From positions 1-44,111 of the forward strand of contig CAMZEO010000007.1 of NCBI GenBank assembly GCA_947305735.1: a DNA stretch of 44,111 nt, given 5' to 3'. The notes under the pieces were generated by a model. It did no database searches. It was not told the DNA's origin and was given only the letters and a program-made list of their open reading frames with translations. Every line of letters starts with the position of its first letter. Position 1 is the first letter of the stretch. The translations under genes and the position numbers were made by a program. This DNA is from an uncultured Planctomycetales bacterium. GTDB lineage: Bacteria; Planctomycetota; Planctomycetia; Pirellulales; Thermoguttaceae. Shown here one piece after another: positions 17,423-26,255 of the stretch.

Positions 17423-18628
17423 TCACATAATCTTGTGTCCCATTTTGTCGCGCTTGGTTTCGAGGTAAAACCGATTGTGTTCGTTGCATGGCGCTTCGAG
17501 CGTCGCTTGTTCCGTGACGGTCAAGTCGAAGCCGCTATAGATGAACGCGTCGATTTTTTTGGGGTTGTTCGTCATTAAACGGACTTTATGAAGTCCGAGA
17601 TCTTTGAGAATCTGAATGCCGACTCCGTAATCGCGAAGGTCGACGGGGAACCCCAGCGCAAGATTCGCTTCGCACGTGTCCATGCCTTTGTCTTGCAACG
17701 CGTATGCCTTAATCTTTTCCGTCAATCCAATGCCGCGGCCTTCTTGCGGGAGATAAACGAGCGCGCCGACCCCCTCGCTCTGGATTTTTTGGAGCGCCAT
17801 GCGTAGTTGATCGCCGCAGTCGCAGCGCAACGACGCAAGCAGATCGCCCGTAAAACACGACGAATGAAGGCGGACAAGGGGAGCTTCCACAGAAGAAAGA
17901 TCGCCGTAAACAATCGCGATCGGCTCGCCCGTTTCGTACTTGATCTTATACGCGTAAATACGTCCGTCTCCATATTTCGTCGGGAGATTCGCTTCCGCGA
18001 CGCGCTCGACGATTTTTTCGCGCTGACGGCGGTATTTGATCAAGTCGGCGACCGTTACGATTTTCAGATTGAATTTCTTTGCGATTTCAACGAGTTCGTC
18101 GCGCGTCGCGCGATTGCCCGTGTCGTTGAGGATTTCCGTGAGAAGTCCGGCGGGGAACAGCCCCGCCAAGCGCGCAAGATCGACCGCCGTTTCCGTATGA
18201 CCGGCGCGACGAAGAACGCCGCCCTCTTTCGCTTCGAGCGGGAAAATATGACCAGGGCGAACGAAATCTGTCGTTTTACTGTTCGGATCGCCGAGCGCGC
18301 GAATAGCCATCGCCTTTTCCTGCGCGGTAATTCCCGTGCGCGCGTTCACATGGTCGACGGGAATGGTAAACGCCGTTTTGAGCGGCGCGGTGTTGTCTTG
18401 AACCATTTGCGTCAGGTCAAGACGTCGGCACGTTTCCGGAAGAAGCGGAACGCACGTTTGACCGCGACCATGAGTCAGCATAAAATTTACGCGTTCGGGC
18501 GTAACTTTTTCAGCGGCGCAAATGAAATCGCCTTCGTTTTCACGATCTTCGTCGTCCATCACGACGACAATCTCGCCCTTGCGGAACGATTCGATAGCTT
18601 CTTCAATCGTGTTGAGCGTCGGCGTCAT
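17423..18628 (-). CDS. ribBA: bifunctional 3,4-dihydroxy-2-butanone-4-phosphate synthase / GTP cyclohydrolase II
   Basis: This enzyme makes the two precursors of riboflavin. RibB (residues ~1-205) turns ribulose 5-phosphate into DHBP; its acidic metal loop DDEDRENEGDF and 'HGRGQTCVPL' are visible. RibA (~206-401) opens GTP; its zinc ligands appear in 'SSCFTGDLLASLRCDCG' and the active-site 'PQEGRGIGL' and 'LMTNNPKK' follow. The open frame could extend 24 residues upstream, but GGAAAGGAA lies just before the ATG at 18628 and the protein then begins in the usual way, giving 401 residues. The leader from the predicted promoter is only ~64 nt, too short for an FMN riboswitch. Other riboflavin genes are not in the window. 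Confidence 0.97.
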   Translation of the reverse strand: MTPTLNTIEEAIESFRKGEIVVVMDDEDRENEGDFICAAEKVTPERVNFMLTHGRGQTCVPLLPETCRRLDLTQMVQDNTAPLKTAFTIPVDHVNARTGITAQEKAMAIRALGDPNSKTTDFVRPGHIFPLEAKEGGVLRRAGHTETAVDLARLAGLFPAGLLTEILNDTGNRATRDELVEIAKKFNLKIVTVADLIKYRRQREKIVERVAEANLPTKYGDGRIYAYKIKYETGEPIAIVYGDLSSVEAPLVRLHSSCFTGDLLASLRCDCGDQLRMALQKIQSEGVGALVYLPQEGRGIGLTEKIKAYALQDKGMDTCEANLALGFPVDLRDYGVGIQILKDLGLHKVRLMTNNPKKIDAFIYSGFDLTVTEQATLEAPCNEHNRFYLETKRDKMGHKIM

Positions 18629-18698
18629 ATTGTTGTTCCTTTCCAGCGGATTTGTCAGAACGAATCGGCGGTTAAAGCCCGACCAAATGCGTCCGGTC

Positions 18699-18726
18699 AT
18701 TATACACGGATCTTTGCGTTTGTTAA
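18699..18726 (-). promoter_or_regulatory. ribBA promoter
   Basis: Read on the minus strand: -35 TTAACA (18726-18721) and a perfect -10 TATAAT (18704-18699), 16 bases apart. Transcription would start near 18692. Confidence 0.7.
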
Positions 18727-18807
18727 GAGCCGAACTCCGTCTCGCGTTGTTCTTGATTCGACGTTTTGGCTTTTTTATGTTTTTTTGGACTTTTTCGCGT
18801 TCGCGTC

Positions 18808-18837
18808 TTGAAAAGAGCGCCTAAGTTCGCGTATAAT
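18808..18837 (+). promoter_or_regulatory. promoter of the HAD phosphatase / antiporter unit
   Basis: -35 TTGAAA (18808-18813) and a perfect -10 TATAAT (18832-18837) are 18 bases apart. It is divergent from the ribBA promoter about 100 bases away. Confidence 0.7.
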
Positions 18838-18898
18838 CGTCGCCGGAAAGCTGCGTGAGTTTCGGCTCCATATTATCACGCGTAGGAGAGGTTGTTTT

Positions 18899-19774
18899 AT
18901 GTCGGAAACTTTTCAACTGAACGAACGTCCCGTCCATTACTTTAACCCGATGGTCGATTTAACAAAAATTAAACGCGTCGTTTTTGACATGGACGGCACG
19001 ATCTACAAAGGCGGAACGCTGTTTCCGTTTACTAAAGACGTCTTTGAAACACTCGAAAGAATAGGCGTCGATTACACTTTCCTCACGAACAACTCGTCGA
19101 AGAGCGCGAAAGACTATCTTGCGAAAATTCTGAAACTCGGTCTTAAAGCGACACCCGACAATATCGCGACGTCCGCCACCGCCACGTTCTTCTACCTGAA
19201 ACAGCGCTATCCGAACGTTAAAAAAGTTTACGTCCTCGGCACGGCGAGTTTACGCGAAGAATTTGTCGACCATGGATACGAAATGATCGACGAATACAAT
19301 GAGAAGGAAGAGCCTGAACTTGTCGTCGTCGCGTTCGACACCACGTTGACCTACGACCGGCTCTGTAAAGGCACGTACTGGATCGGGCAGGGCAAGCCTT
19401 ACGTCGCCACGCATCCCGACACCGTGTGTCCCACCGATTTGGACACGATTCTCGTCGACTGCGGCGCCGTGCAGGCGTTGATCGAAGACGTTACCAAACG
19501 ACGCCCGGAAGCTGTGCCCGGCAAGCCGGAAGCGGCGATGATCGGCGCCGTTATGGATAAATACGGTCTGAAAGCCGACGAGGTGATGATGGTTGGCGAC
19601 CGAATCTACACCGATATGGAAATGGCGAGACGCGCTAAAGTGGTCGGCGTTCTTGTTCTTACCGGCGAGGCGACCCTTGAAACGCTCAAAGAAAGCGGTT
19701 TGACGCCTGAATTAGTCCTGGACGATATTTCCGTTCTTCGCGATCTTCTCGTGGAAGCGAAAAAAAATAAGTGA
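18899..19774 (+). CDS. HAD-IIA (NagD-like) sugar-phosphate phosphatase
   Basis: This is a cytoplasmic phosphatase of the NagD / phosphoglycolate-phosphatase branch of the HAD superfamily, 291 residues. The nucleophile motif is VVFDMDGTIY (D30 and D32), motif II is LTNNSSK, motif III lies in 'GKPEAAMIG' (Lys) and motif IV is VGDRIYTDMEMA. The cap between motifs II and III is of the C2 type, as in NagD. AGGAGAGG upstream supports the start. It lies 42 bases before an organophosphate antiporter gene, so it probably dephosphorylates the imported sugar or glycerol phosphate. Exact substrate is unknown. Confidence 0.88.
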   Translation: MSETFQLNERPVHYFNPMVDLTKIKRVVFDMDGTIYKGGTLFPFTKDVFETLERIGVDYTFLTNNSSKSAKDYLAKILKLGLKATPDNIATSATATFFYLKQRYPNVKKVYVLGTASLREEFVDHGYEMIDEYNEKEEPELVVVAFDTTLTYDRLCKGTYWIGQGKPYVATHPDTVCPTDLDTILVDCGAVQALIEDVTKRRPEAVPGKPEAAMIGAVMDKYGLKADEVMMVGDRIYTDMEMARRAKVVGVLVLTGEATLETLKESGLTPELVLDDISVLRDLLVEAKKNK

Positions 19775-19816
19775 ATCCCCCGACGATTAGCAACTGGTTG
19801 AGAGAGTAAAATAGAA

Positions 19817-21583
19817 ATGTCGAACACAACGACCGCCGCTCCGAAAGTCCGTTCGGACAAAGAGTACGAATATTGGCGATGGCGTATCCTCATCGGGACG
19901 ATGATAGGATACATTTTCTTCTATTTCGTCCGAAAAAGCATCACGATGGCGATGCCCGGTTTGGAAGAAATCGGGATCACGAAAACAACGCTGGGGCTCT
20001 TTCTGACAATCCACGGCGTTCTTTACGGCGTCGCGCGATTTGTCAACGGCGTTTGGAGCGACCGCGTCAATCCGCGTTACTTTATGTCGATCGGGCTGTT
20101 TCTCGCCGCGATGACGAACGTGTTCTGCGGTTTTTCGTCCGACGTCGCGACGGCGTTAGGCGTTTCTTCGGAGTCCAAAGCGAACGTGATCGCGTGGATC
20201 ATCGGTTCGTTCTGGATTATCAACGGCTGGGTGCAGGGCATGGGGTTCCCCCCCTGCGCAAAGAGTTTGATGCATTGGTTCGCGCCGAAAGAACACGGCG
20301 TTAAATTTGCGACGTGGAACATTTCGCACTCCTTTGGCGCGGGGTTGGTTTTCCTGCTCAACTCGTTTGTCGTCGCGTTTGGTTGGAAATTCTGCTTCCT
20401 GGTTCCCGCGTGTTTGAGTATTCTTGGCGCGATCGGATTGTACTGGGCTCTTCGAGATTCTCCCGAAAAAGAAGGGTTTGACCCCGTCGAAGTCTATTAC
20501 GCCCGAAAGCATGATCAACAGGAAGAAGCGATCGACGCGGCAAAGGCTGCGGCGAGCGTTGATGAAGAAAAGACGAGCTGGTGGGCGGATCTTTGCAAAA
20601 ACGTCTTCTCGAACTGGGCTGTTTGGGTTCTGTGTTTTGCAAACTTCTTTGTTTATATCGTTCGTTTTTCGATTCTCGACTGGGCGCCGACGTTCCTGTC
20701 TCAGTCGAAAGGGCTCGATCTCCAGTCCGCCGGTTGGGCGACGGCGTGTTACGAAGTTTTTGGCGCGTTTGGCATTATTCTCAGCGGACTCCTAATGGAC
20801 AAAGTCTTTAAGGGACGCGGCGCGAAAGCGTGTTTCGTCTATATGCTTGGCTGTTTAATCGCGTCGATTCTTTTCTGTAAGCTTGATTCCAATTCGCTTG
20901 TTTTAAACATCTTGATCATGAGCGTTATTGGATTCTTCATTTACGGGCCTCAATGTTTGATTGGCTGCGTCGCGTCCACGATCGCCACTAAAAAGTCGGG
21001 CGCAGCCTCGAGCGGACTGACAGGTTTATTTGGTTATCTAGCGACGATCGTTACCGGTTTTGGCGTAGGGCTTATCGTAGATTCGGCGACCGCGCCGTTT
21101 AAAGAGGCGCGCGACAACATGGTCGCCGTCGCCGTCGCGGGCGCGGCTGAAGTTCCCGGCGTCGACGCGGAGAAAGTTCGAAATCTGGGCGTCGCCGATT
21201 TGGTTAAAGCGCTCGAGGGCGTTTGCGACTCCCAACGTTCGTACAACAATTTTTCCGGCGATCGCGAGTCGTATAAGGGGCAAAAAATAACGCAAAAGCT
21301 ACAAAAGAATCAGGTTAAGCTGACAAACGCGATTAACGGCATTTTTGAAGGAATCGAGCTTACCAACGCTCAAAGGCAGAAAATTCAAGACGCCGCCATG
21401 ATTGAAGCAGTCGAGGGGCGCGCGAATATTTCGAAAGAAGGTTGGCCGCTTATTTTTGGCATGCTCGTGATTTCGTCGTTTGCCGCGCTGATCCTTTTCG
21501 CGCTGATTTTCAACGCCGCTTCGCCTGAACTTCGACGAGAGGAACAGGAGCGTAAGGAGCGCGAGGCTGCTCAGAAAGCGTAA
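19817..21583 (+). CDS. organophosphate:phosphate antiporter (GlpT/UhpT-like MFS) with a large loop insertion
   Basis: This belongs to the OPA family of the major facilitator superfamily, which swaps glycerol 3-phosphate or hexose phosphates for inorganic phosphate. The N-terminal 'YFVRKSITMAMP' with its Arg, and 'GVWSDRVNPRYFM' between helices 2 and 3, match GlpT/UhpT. At 588 residues it is ~130 longer than usual (~450). The excess is a soluble, charged insertion at about 421-540 ('GADLVKALEG...ITQKLQKNQVKLTNAINGIF'-like helical stretch) between the penultimate and last transmembrane helices. It follows the HAD phosphatase in one unit and ends at a strong terminator. Family is certain, substrate inferred. 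Confidence 0.88.
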   Translation: MSNTTTAAPKVRSDKEYEYWRWRILIGTMIGYIFFYFVRKSITMAMPGLEEIGITKTTLGLFLTIHGVLYGVARFVNGVWSDRVNPRYFMSIGLFLAAMTNVFCGFSSDVATALGVSSESKANVIAWIIGSFWIINGWVQGMGFPPCAKSLMHWFAPKEHGVKFATWNISHSFGAGLVFLLNSFVVAFGWKFCFLVPACLSILGAIGLYWALRDSPEKEGFDPVEVYYARKHDQQEEAIDAAKAAASVDEEKTSWWADLCKNVFSNWAVWVLCFANFFVYIVRFSILDWAPTFLSQSKGLDLQSAGWATACYEVFGAFGIILSGLLMDKVFKGRGAKACFVYMLGCLIASILFCKLDSNSLVLNILIMSVIGFFIYGPQCLIGCVASTIATKKSGAASSGLTGLFGYLATIVTGFGVGLIVDSATAPFKEARDNMVAVAVAGAAEVPGVDAEKVRNLGVADLVKALEGVCDSQRSYNNFSGDRESYKGQKITQKLQKNQVKLTNAINGIFEGIELTNAQRQKIQDAAMIEAVEGRANISKEGWPLIFGMLVISSFAALILFALIFNAASPELRREEQERKEREAAQKA

Positions 21584-21612
21584 TCGATCAATCGGTCGAT
21601 TGCTTGGACGAT

Positions 21613-21650
21613 GAATCCCGACGCTAACGCGTTGGGATTCGTTTTCTTTT
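21613..21650 (+). terminator. terminator after the antiporter
   Basis: A 12-bp stem, GAATCCCGACGC (21613-21624) with GCGTTGGGATTC (21629-21640), has a 4-base loop and one G-T pair, followed by GTTTTCTTTT. Confidence 0.88.
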
Positions 21651-21672
21651 CTATTTCAAGGAGGTTCTTTCG

Positions 21673-23748
21673 ATGAGATTATTTCAAGGAACTCTTGCGT
21701 TTGTCGCGGGACTCGCGTTGGCGTCTTGCGCGTCGTTTTCCGCTATCGCCGACGATTCTGTGAACGCTTCGTCGTTTGGTTATAACGCCGAAGACGCGAC
21801 CGAATGCCTGCAAAAAGCGATCGATTCGGGCGTGAAAACCGTTGTTGTCGACAAACAGACGGGGCCGTGGATCGTTCGACCGATAACGCTTAGAAGCGAT
21901 CTTGAATTGGTCTTGCAGGAAGGGACGGAAATCGTCGCTAAACAGGGCGAATTCAGAAGCAAAGGCGAATGTTTGCTTCGCGCATCCCAAGCGTCAAATG
22001 TGACAATACGCGGCGAAGGCAAAGGCGCGACGCTTCGCATGCGTAAACGCGACTACTGGAACGAACCCTATGAGAAATCGGAATGGCGACACGGCGTTTC
22101 GCTTTTAAGTTCTGAAAACGTTGCCATTGAGAATCTCACAATCGCCGAAACCGGCGGGGACGGAATCTATCTTGGCGTGAGTCAACCCGGCGTCCCGTGT
22201 CGTAATATTACGATCAAAAACGTCGATTGCGTCGCGAACAACCGTCAGGGAATCAGCGTTATCAGCGTCGATGGTCTGCTTATTGAAGATTGCCTTTTGC
22301 GCGACACTGTCGGCACGCCCCCTGCGGCGGGGATTGATTTTGAGCCGAATCGCGACGACGAGCAAATCACCAACGTCGTCATGCGGCGCGTGAAAGCGAT
22401 TGACAATAAAGGGAGCGGTTTTGATTTTTATCTGTACAATTTAAAGAATTTTGGCGAAGACCTCTCCATAACGATGGAAGACTGTCAGGCAATTCGCAAC
22501 AACGGCGGATTCATTTTTACGGCTAGAGACGGCGAAGACAGAATAATGCCCGGCAAAATAGAAGTCGTTGACTCCGACTTTATCGGCAACTTTATTGGCG
22601 TCGCGATTCGTAGCAAATGGGCGGACGGCGCGCCGTTTGCATTTAAAAACGTCAAGATCGTAACGCCGAGCGCGGACAAAGCCTTAAAATACGGAGGTTA
22701 CTCCGATTACAATTTCAGCGTTCAGACAAACGAGGCCGTTGAAAAATGGGCGCAAACGACCGTCGATTCCGGCGTTTCTCTAATAGCGGTAGGCACAGAC
22801 GTTGACGTCAACGGCGGCTTTAGCTTTGAAAACGTCGAGATAATCGACGCTTGCGCGGACGCTCCCGATTTTCTTTTCCTTCTTCGCGACGCTTCGAGCG
22901 AGGTTGTTGGGTTTAATAAAATAAACGGTTCGGTGAAATCGACAAAGCTCGACGAAGCAGGTACGATTAAAACGAGTTCCGTCGCAGAATTGAACGACCT
23001 AAAACTATACGAACTGTTTCCGCAACTCAATATGCGCAAAGTCGACGGATTCGACTTCAAAACCTTGAACGATTCCGCTTTCAAAGATCAAAGCGCGGAG
23101 CTTGTAGACGCGTGGGCGGGAAACGCCGCGAAAAAGCAAGGATTCCGAACGCGCGGAGGCGCGACGTACTATTTTTGCGCCGCGTCGGGCGAGACTTTTT
23201 CCTGGACGTTGCAACAACGCAAAATCGGGAATTATCCGTTAAGTAACGTTGGAGCGGTCATTAAGACTCCTTCGGGCAATGAAATCGCTCTCGATTCCAT
23301 GCCCGACGACGCGATTCCAAAAGCGTATGAATTCAAAGCGGAAGAAGACGGATGGTTCCGTCTTGAACTCGCCTTTGGCGCAAGCACGGTCGAATTGACG
23401 AGCGACGATCCGATTTTGACCGCCGCGCGACCGAATCTTGACGTTTGCGGAAACGTGGGAACGTTCCAATTCTACGTTCCGACTGGATCAAAAGATCTTG
23501 GGGTGAGGATTGTCGGAAGTCCGGCCGAACGCGTTACCGCGACGATTGTCGATCCTGACGGAAAACAGGTGGAAAAACTGGAAAACGTTTCGGCGTTGGG
23601 ATCATGGTCAATAGACGTCGACGAAGCGACGGGCTTGCCGGTCGCGCCGAAGCCAGGGTTTTGGACGCTTAAACTCGAAAGACCGACGGTCGGCGTTTTG
23701 GAGGATTACATCGTTACGATTCTTGGGGCGCCGGCTTTGATTCGTTAA
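21673..23748 (+). CDS. secreted right-handed beta-helix (pectate-lyase-like) protein, possible lipoprotein
   Basis: The 691-residue exported protein has a signal peptide with a lipobox-like LASC (Cys19); cleavage after 'IADA'-like residues near 27 is an alternative. Residues ~35-330 form a parallel beta-helix: runs of short strands with Asn ladders ('NVTIRGEG', 'NVAIENLTIAETGGDGIYLG', 'NITIKNVDCVANNRQGISV', 'LLIEDCLLRD'), as in glycosyl hydrolase family 28 and pectate-lyase-like proteins. The C-terminal ~300 residues look like beta-sandwich modules. The classic GH28 Asp/His set is not obvious, so lyase, epimerase or binding activity cannot be chosen. AAGGAGG at 21658-21664 gives a strong start. 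It heads a run of secreted proteins that probably degrade polysaccharide. Confidence 0.78.
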   Translation: MRLFQGTLAFVAGLALASCASFSAIADDSVNASSFGYNAEDATECLQKAIDSGVKTVVVDKQTGPWIVRPITLRSDLELVLQEGTEIVAKQGEFRSKGECLLRASQASNVTIRGEGKGATLRMRKRDYWNEPYEKSEWRHGVSLLSSENVAIENLTIAETGGDGIYLGVSQPGVPCRNITIKNVDCVANNRQGISVISVDGLLIEDCLLRDTVGTPPAAGIDFEPNRDDEQITNVVMRRVKAIDNKGSGFDFYLYNLKNFGEDLSITMEDCQAIRNNGGFIFTARDGEDRIMPGKIEVVDSDFIGNFIGVAIRSKWADGAPFAFKNVKIVTPSADKALKYGGYSDYNFSVQTNEAVEKWAQTTVDSGVSLIAVGTDVDVNGGFSFENVEIIDACADAPDFLFLLRDASSEVVGFNKINGSVKSTKLDEAGTIKTSSVAELNDLKLYELFPQLNMRKVDGFDFKTLNDSAFKDQSAELVDAWAGNAAKKQGFRTRGGATYYFCAASGETFSWTLQQRKIGNYPLSNVGAVIKTPSGNEIALDSMPDDAIPKAYEFKAEEDGWFRLELAFGASTVELTSDDPILTAARPNLDVCGNVGTFQFYVPTGSKDLGVRIVGSPAERVTATIVDPDGKQVEKLENVSALGSWSIDVDEATGLPVAPKPGFWTLKLERPTVGVLEDYIVTILGAPALIR

Positions 23749-23777
23749 AAAGAAACTTTTGTTATTACGAGGCGACA

Positions 23778-24614
23778 ATGCGACATATGATTTTTAGAGC
23801 GACGCTCGCCGTCCTAACGCTTTGCGTTTTCACGGCGACGTCTTGGGCGGACGATATGAGCGACAATAACGCCGTAAAACCTGGCGAACAGATTGTTATG
23901 ACAGCGGAGCTTCCATTGGCGCTCGGCGGCGAGTGGACTGGCGGCGACGCCATGCCTCTTGGAGGCGACAACCCAATCGACGATACGAAAACAGAGACGG
24001 TGAAATATTGGTTCTTTATGCCCGTCGACGAGTCGGCGAAGAGCGAAAACGGATTTCCGCTTCTTCTTTTCCTGCATGGCGCCGGCGAACGCGGCGACAA
24101 TCCCGAGGCCGTCAAGACGCACGGTCCGCCGAAGTTTTGCGCCGATCCCGAGCAGGCGAAAACGTGGAAGTTCATCACTGTTTCGCCTCAGGTTAAAGGC
24201 AATAGGTTCTGGTCCCCGGCGCAACTTCGCGTTTTAGTCGATCAGATTTGCGACAAATATCCGGTCGATCGATCCCGCGTTTACGTAACCGGATTATCGA
24301 TGGGCGGATTTGGAACGTGGGGTATGGTCGCGCATAACGCGGATATTGTCGCGGCGGCGGCTCCTCTCTGCGGAGGCTATCCTTTGGAATTTGCCGAAAA
24401 AATGACGAAGACTCCGATTTGGGCGTTTCATGGAACCGCCGACGGAGCGGTAAAATACGAATATTCGCGCAACCTTGTCGACAAGGTTCGCGAGCTTGGA
24501 AACGGCGACGTCAAGTTCACCACCTATCCCGACGCCGGACACGACGTTTGGACGAGAACGTACGCTAATCCTAAACTTTACGAATGGTTCCTTTCTAAAA
24601 AACTGGAAAAATGA
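23778..24614 (+). CDS. secreted alpha/beta-hydrolase (esterase, single module)
   Basis: A 278-residue exported esterase with signal peptide (1-24). The fold is shown by the oxyanion segment 'LLLFLHGAGERGDN' (~95-108), nucleophile elbow GLSMGG (Ser174), acidic residue in 'HGTADGAV' (Asp222) and 'DAGHDVW' (His255). It resembles carbohydrate-ester and PHB-depolymerase-like secreted hydrolases (COG4099 type). GAGG just before the ATG supports the start. It is 29 bases after the beta-helix gene and joined to the next esterase, which suggests these proteins attack one esterified polymer together, perhaps acetylated or feruloylated plant polysaccharide. Substrate is inferred. Confidence 0.85.
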   Translation: MRHMIFRATLAVLTLCVFTATSWADDMSDNNAVKPGEQIVMTAELPLALGGEWTGGDAMPLGGDNPIDDTKTETVKYWFFMPVDESAKSENGFPLLLFLHGAGERGDNPEAVKTHGPPKFCADPEQAKTWKFITVSPQVKGNRFWSPAQLRVLVDQICDKYPVDRSRVYVTGLSMGGFGTWGMVAHNADIVAAAAPLCGGYPLEFAEKMTKTPIWAFHGTADGAVKYEYSRNLVDKVRELGNGDVKFTTYPDAGHDVWTRTYANPKLYEWFLSKKLEK

Positions 24615-24622
24615 GGTTCTCG

Positions 24623-26152
24623 ATGCGTTACGCTCTCTTGTTAGTCGCCGCGGCGTTGGTTGTTTTTTCCGCCGGCGCTTACGCGGATTCCATTAAAGAC
24701 GACAATCCTGAAGCCGTTCCAGGCGAACAGATTTTAATGAAAGCGGAGTTGCCGACAAAAATTGGCGATCCTCGTCATGCCGAAGATAAAATAGACGAAT
24801 CGACGACGGAAACGGTCGATTTCTGGTTCTTCTTCCCAAGCGACGAGTCCGCGAAAACAGAAGCCGGATATCCGCTTATGCTCTTTCTGCACGGCGCCGG
24901 CGAACGCGGAGACGATCCCAACCTGGTCAAAGCGCATGGTCCCGCAAAATTGTGCGCCGACCCCGAAAAGGCGAAGACGTGGAGGTTCATCACCGTTTCG
25001 CCGCAATGCAAACCGAAAGTCGATTGGTCGCCTTTGCAAATGATGGTTTTGATTGATCGTATTTGCGAAGCGTATCCCGTCGATCGGTCGCGCGTTTACG
25101 CGACGGGTTTGTCGATGGGCGGATTTGGAACGTGGGGCGTCGGAGCGATCGGCGCCGGTAAAATTGCCGCTATCGCGCCGATTTGCGGCTGGTTTCCGAC
25201 GGAAAAAGCCGCCGCGATCACCATGCCCGTTTGGGCGTTCCATGGGGACGCCGATCCGGCCGTCAATATTAACTCAGGTCGCGCGATTGTCAACGCCGTT
25301 AAGGAATCGGGCAATCGAGACGTCGCGTTCACCGTTTATCCCGGCGTTCAACACGACAGCTGGACGAGAACCTACGACAATCCAATGTTCTACGACTGGC
25401 TTCTCTCGAAACAGCTTCCGCCCGCGATTTCCGGTCCAAAAACGGAACCCGGCAAACAGGTTTTAATGAAGGCGAATCTGCCCGCGAGTCGCGGAGGGAT
25501 GTTCGGCGGATCCGACGAACTTGACGCGAATCAAAAAGAAGAGTTGCGTTTCTGGGCGTTTCAACCGAGCGACGAATCCGCGAAAACGGACGCGGGTTAT
25601 CCCCTGTTAGTTTTTCTTCACGGCGCCGGCGAACGCGGATCGAATCCCAATCTTCTTAAGAAGTACGGTCCTCCAAAACTTTGCGATGATTCTGAAATTG
25701 CGAAGACGTGGAAATTCTTTACCATTTCACCCCAATGTAAACAAGGCGCCCGATGGTCGCCGAAACAGATTTTGACGCTTATCGACGAAGTCTGCGCGAA
25801 ATACCCGATCGACAGGTCGCGCGTTTACGTTACCGGCGTTTCGTTGGGCGGGTTTGGGACGTGGGGAATCGCGACCATAGGCGAGGGGAAAATCGCCGCC
25901 GTCGCGCCCGTGTGCGGAGCGTTTAATCCAGAAAAAGCCTCGTCTGTCACCATGCCTGCGTGGGCTTTTCATGGCGCGGTCGATCCGGTCGTTAAAATAG
26001 ACGGCGATCAAGCGATGATCGACGCCGTGAAAGCGGCTGGAAACGAAGACGTCAGATTTACCGTCTATCCCGGCGTCGGACACGACTGCTGGAATCTCGC
26101 CTACGCGGAAAAAGAACTTTACGAATGGCTTTTGACAAAATCGTTGAAGTAG
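24623..26152 (+). CDS. secreted two-module alpha/beta-hydrolase (tandem esterase)
   Basis: A 509-residue exported protein with signal peptide, made of two copies of the module found in the preceding gene. Module 1 covers about 25-265 (GLSMGG, Ser164; 'HGDADPAV'; 'QHDSW'). Module 2 covers about 270-509 (GVSLGG, Ser407; 'HGAVDPVV'; 'GHDCW'). Both keep Ser, Asp and His, so both should be active. An ATG at 24611 overlaps the previous stop (ATGA), but GAGG at 24613-24616 is spaced 6 bases from the ATG at 24623, which is preferred. With the upstream gene, three related modules lie in a row, evidence of local duplication. A terminator follows. Confidence 0.85.
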   Translation: MRYALLLVAAALVVFSAGAYADSIKDDNPEAVPGEQILMKAELPTKIGDPRHAEDKIDESTTETVDFWFFFPSDESAKTEAGYPLMLFLHGAGERGDDPNLVKAHGPAKLCADPEKAKTWRFITVSPQCKPKVDWSPLQMMVLIDRICEAYPVDRSRVYATGLSMGGFGTWGVGAIGAGKIAAIAPICGWFPTEKAAAITMPVWAFHGDADPAVNINSGRAIVNAVKESGNRDVAFTVYPGVQHDSWTRTYDNPMFYDWLLSKQLPPAISGPKTEPGKQVLMKANLPASRGGMFGGSDELDANQKEELRFWAFQPSDESAKTDAGYPLLVFLHGAGERGSNPNLLKKYGPPKLCDDSEIAKTWKFFTISPQCKQGARWSPKQILTLIDEVCAKYPIDRSRVYVTGVSLGGFGTWGIATIGEGKIAAVAPVCGAFNPEKASSVTMPAWAFHGAVDPVVKIDGDQAMIDAVKAAGNEDVRFTVYPGVGHDCWNLAYAEKELYEWLLTKSLK

Positions 26153-26184
26153 TCTTTTTCCGCCAACCGGCTGAAAAACGCCGA

Positions 26185-26221
26185 GGCGTCGGAGAATTGT
26201 TCCCGGCGCCGTTTGTTTTTT
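26185..26221 (+). terminator. terminator after the esterase genes
   Basis: Stem GGCGTCGG (26185-26192) pairs with CCGGCGCC (26203-26210), with one T-G pair and a 10-base loop, then GTTTGTTTTTT. It ends the secreted-hydrolase unit and shows that the next gene starts afresh. Confidence 0.72.
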
Positions 26222-26255
26222 GAGGAGCCGTCCGCCTTATAACGGCAACGCCGCG

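Noticed and set aside
18629..18760. FMN riboswitch ahead of ribBA
   Set aside because: A fragment (GGCGGTTAAAGCCCGA) superficially recalls the RFN element, but it is on the wrong strand, lacks the remaining helices, and the ribBA leader from the predicted promoter is only ~64 nt.
17807..18811. A 334-codon plus-strand frame across ribBA
   Set aside because: It is the antisense of a certain ribBA gene, rich in Arg/Phe/Lys with no family resemblance, a typical shadow of high-GC third positions.
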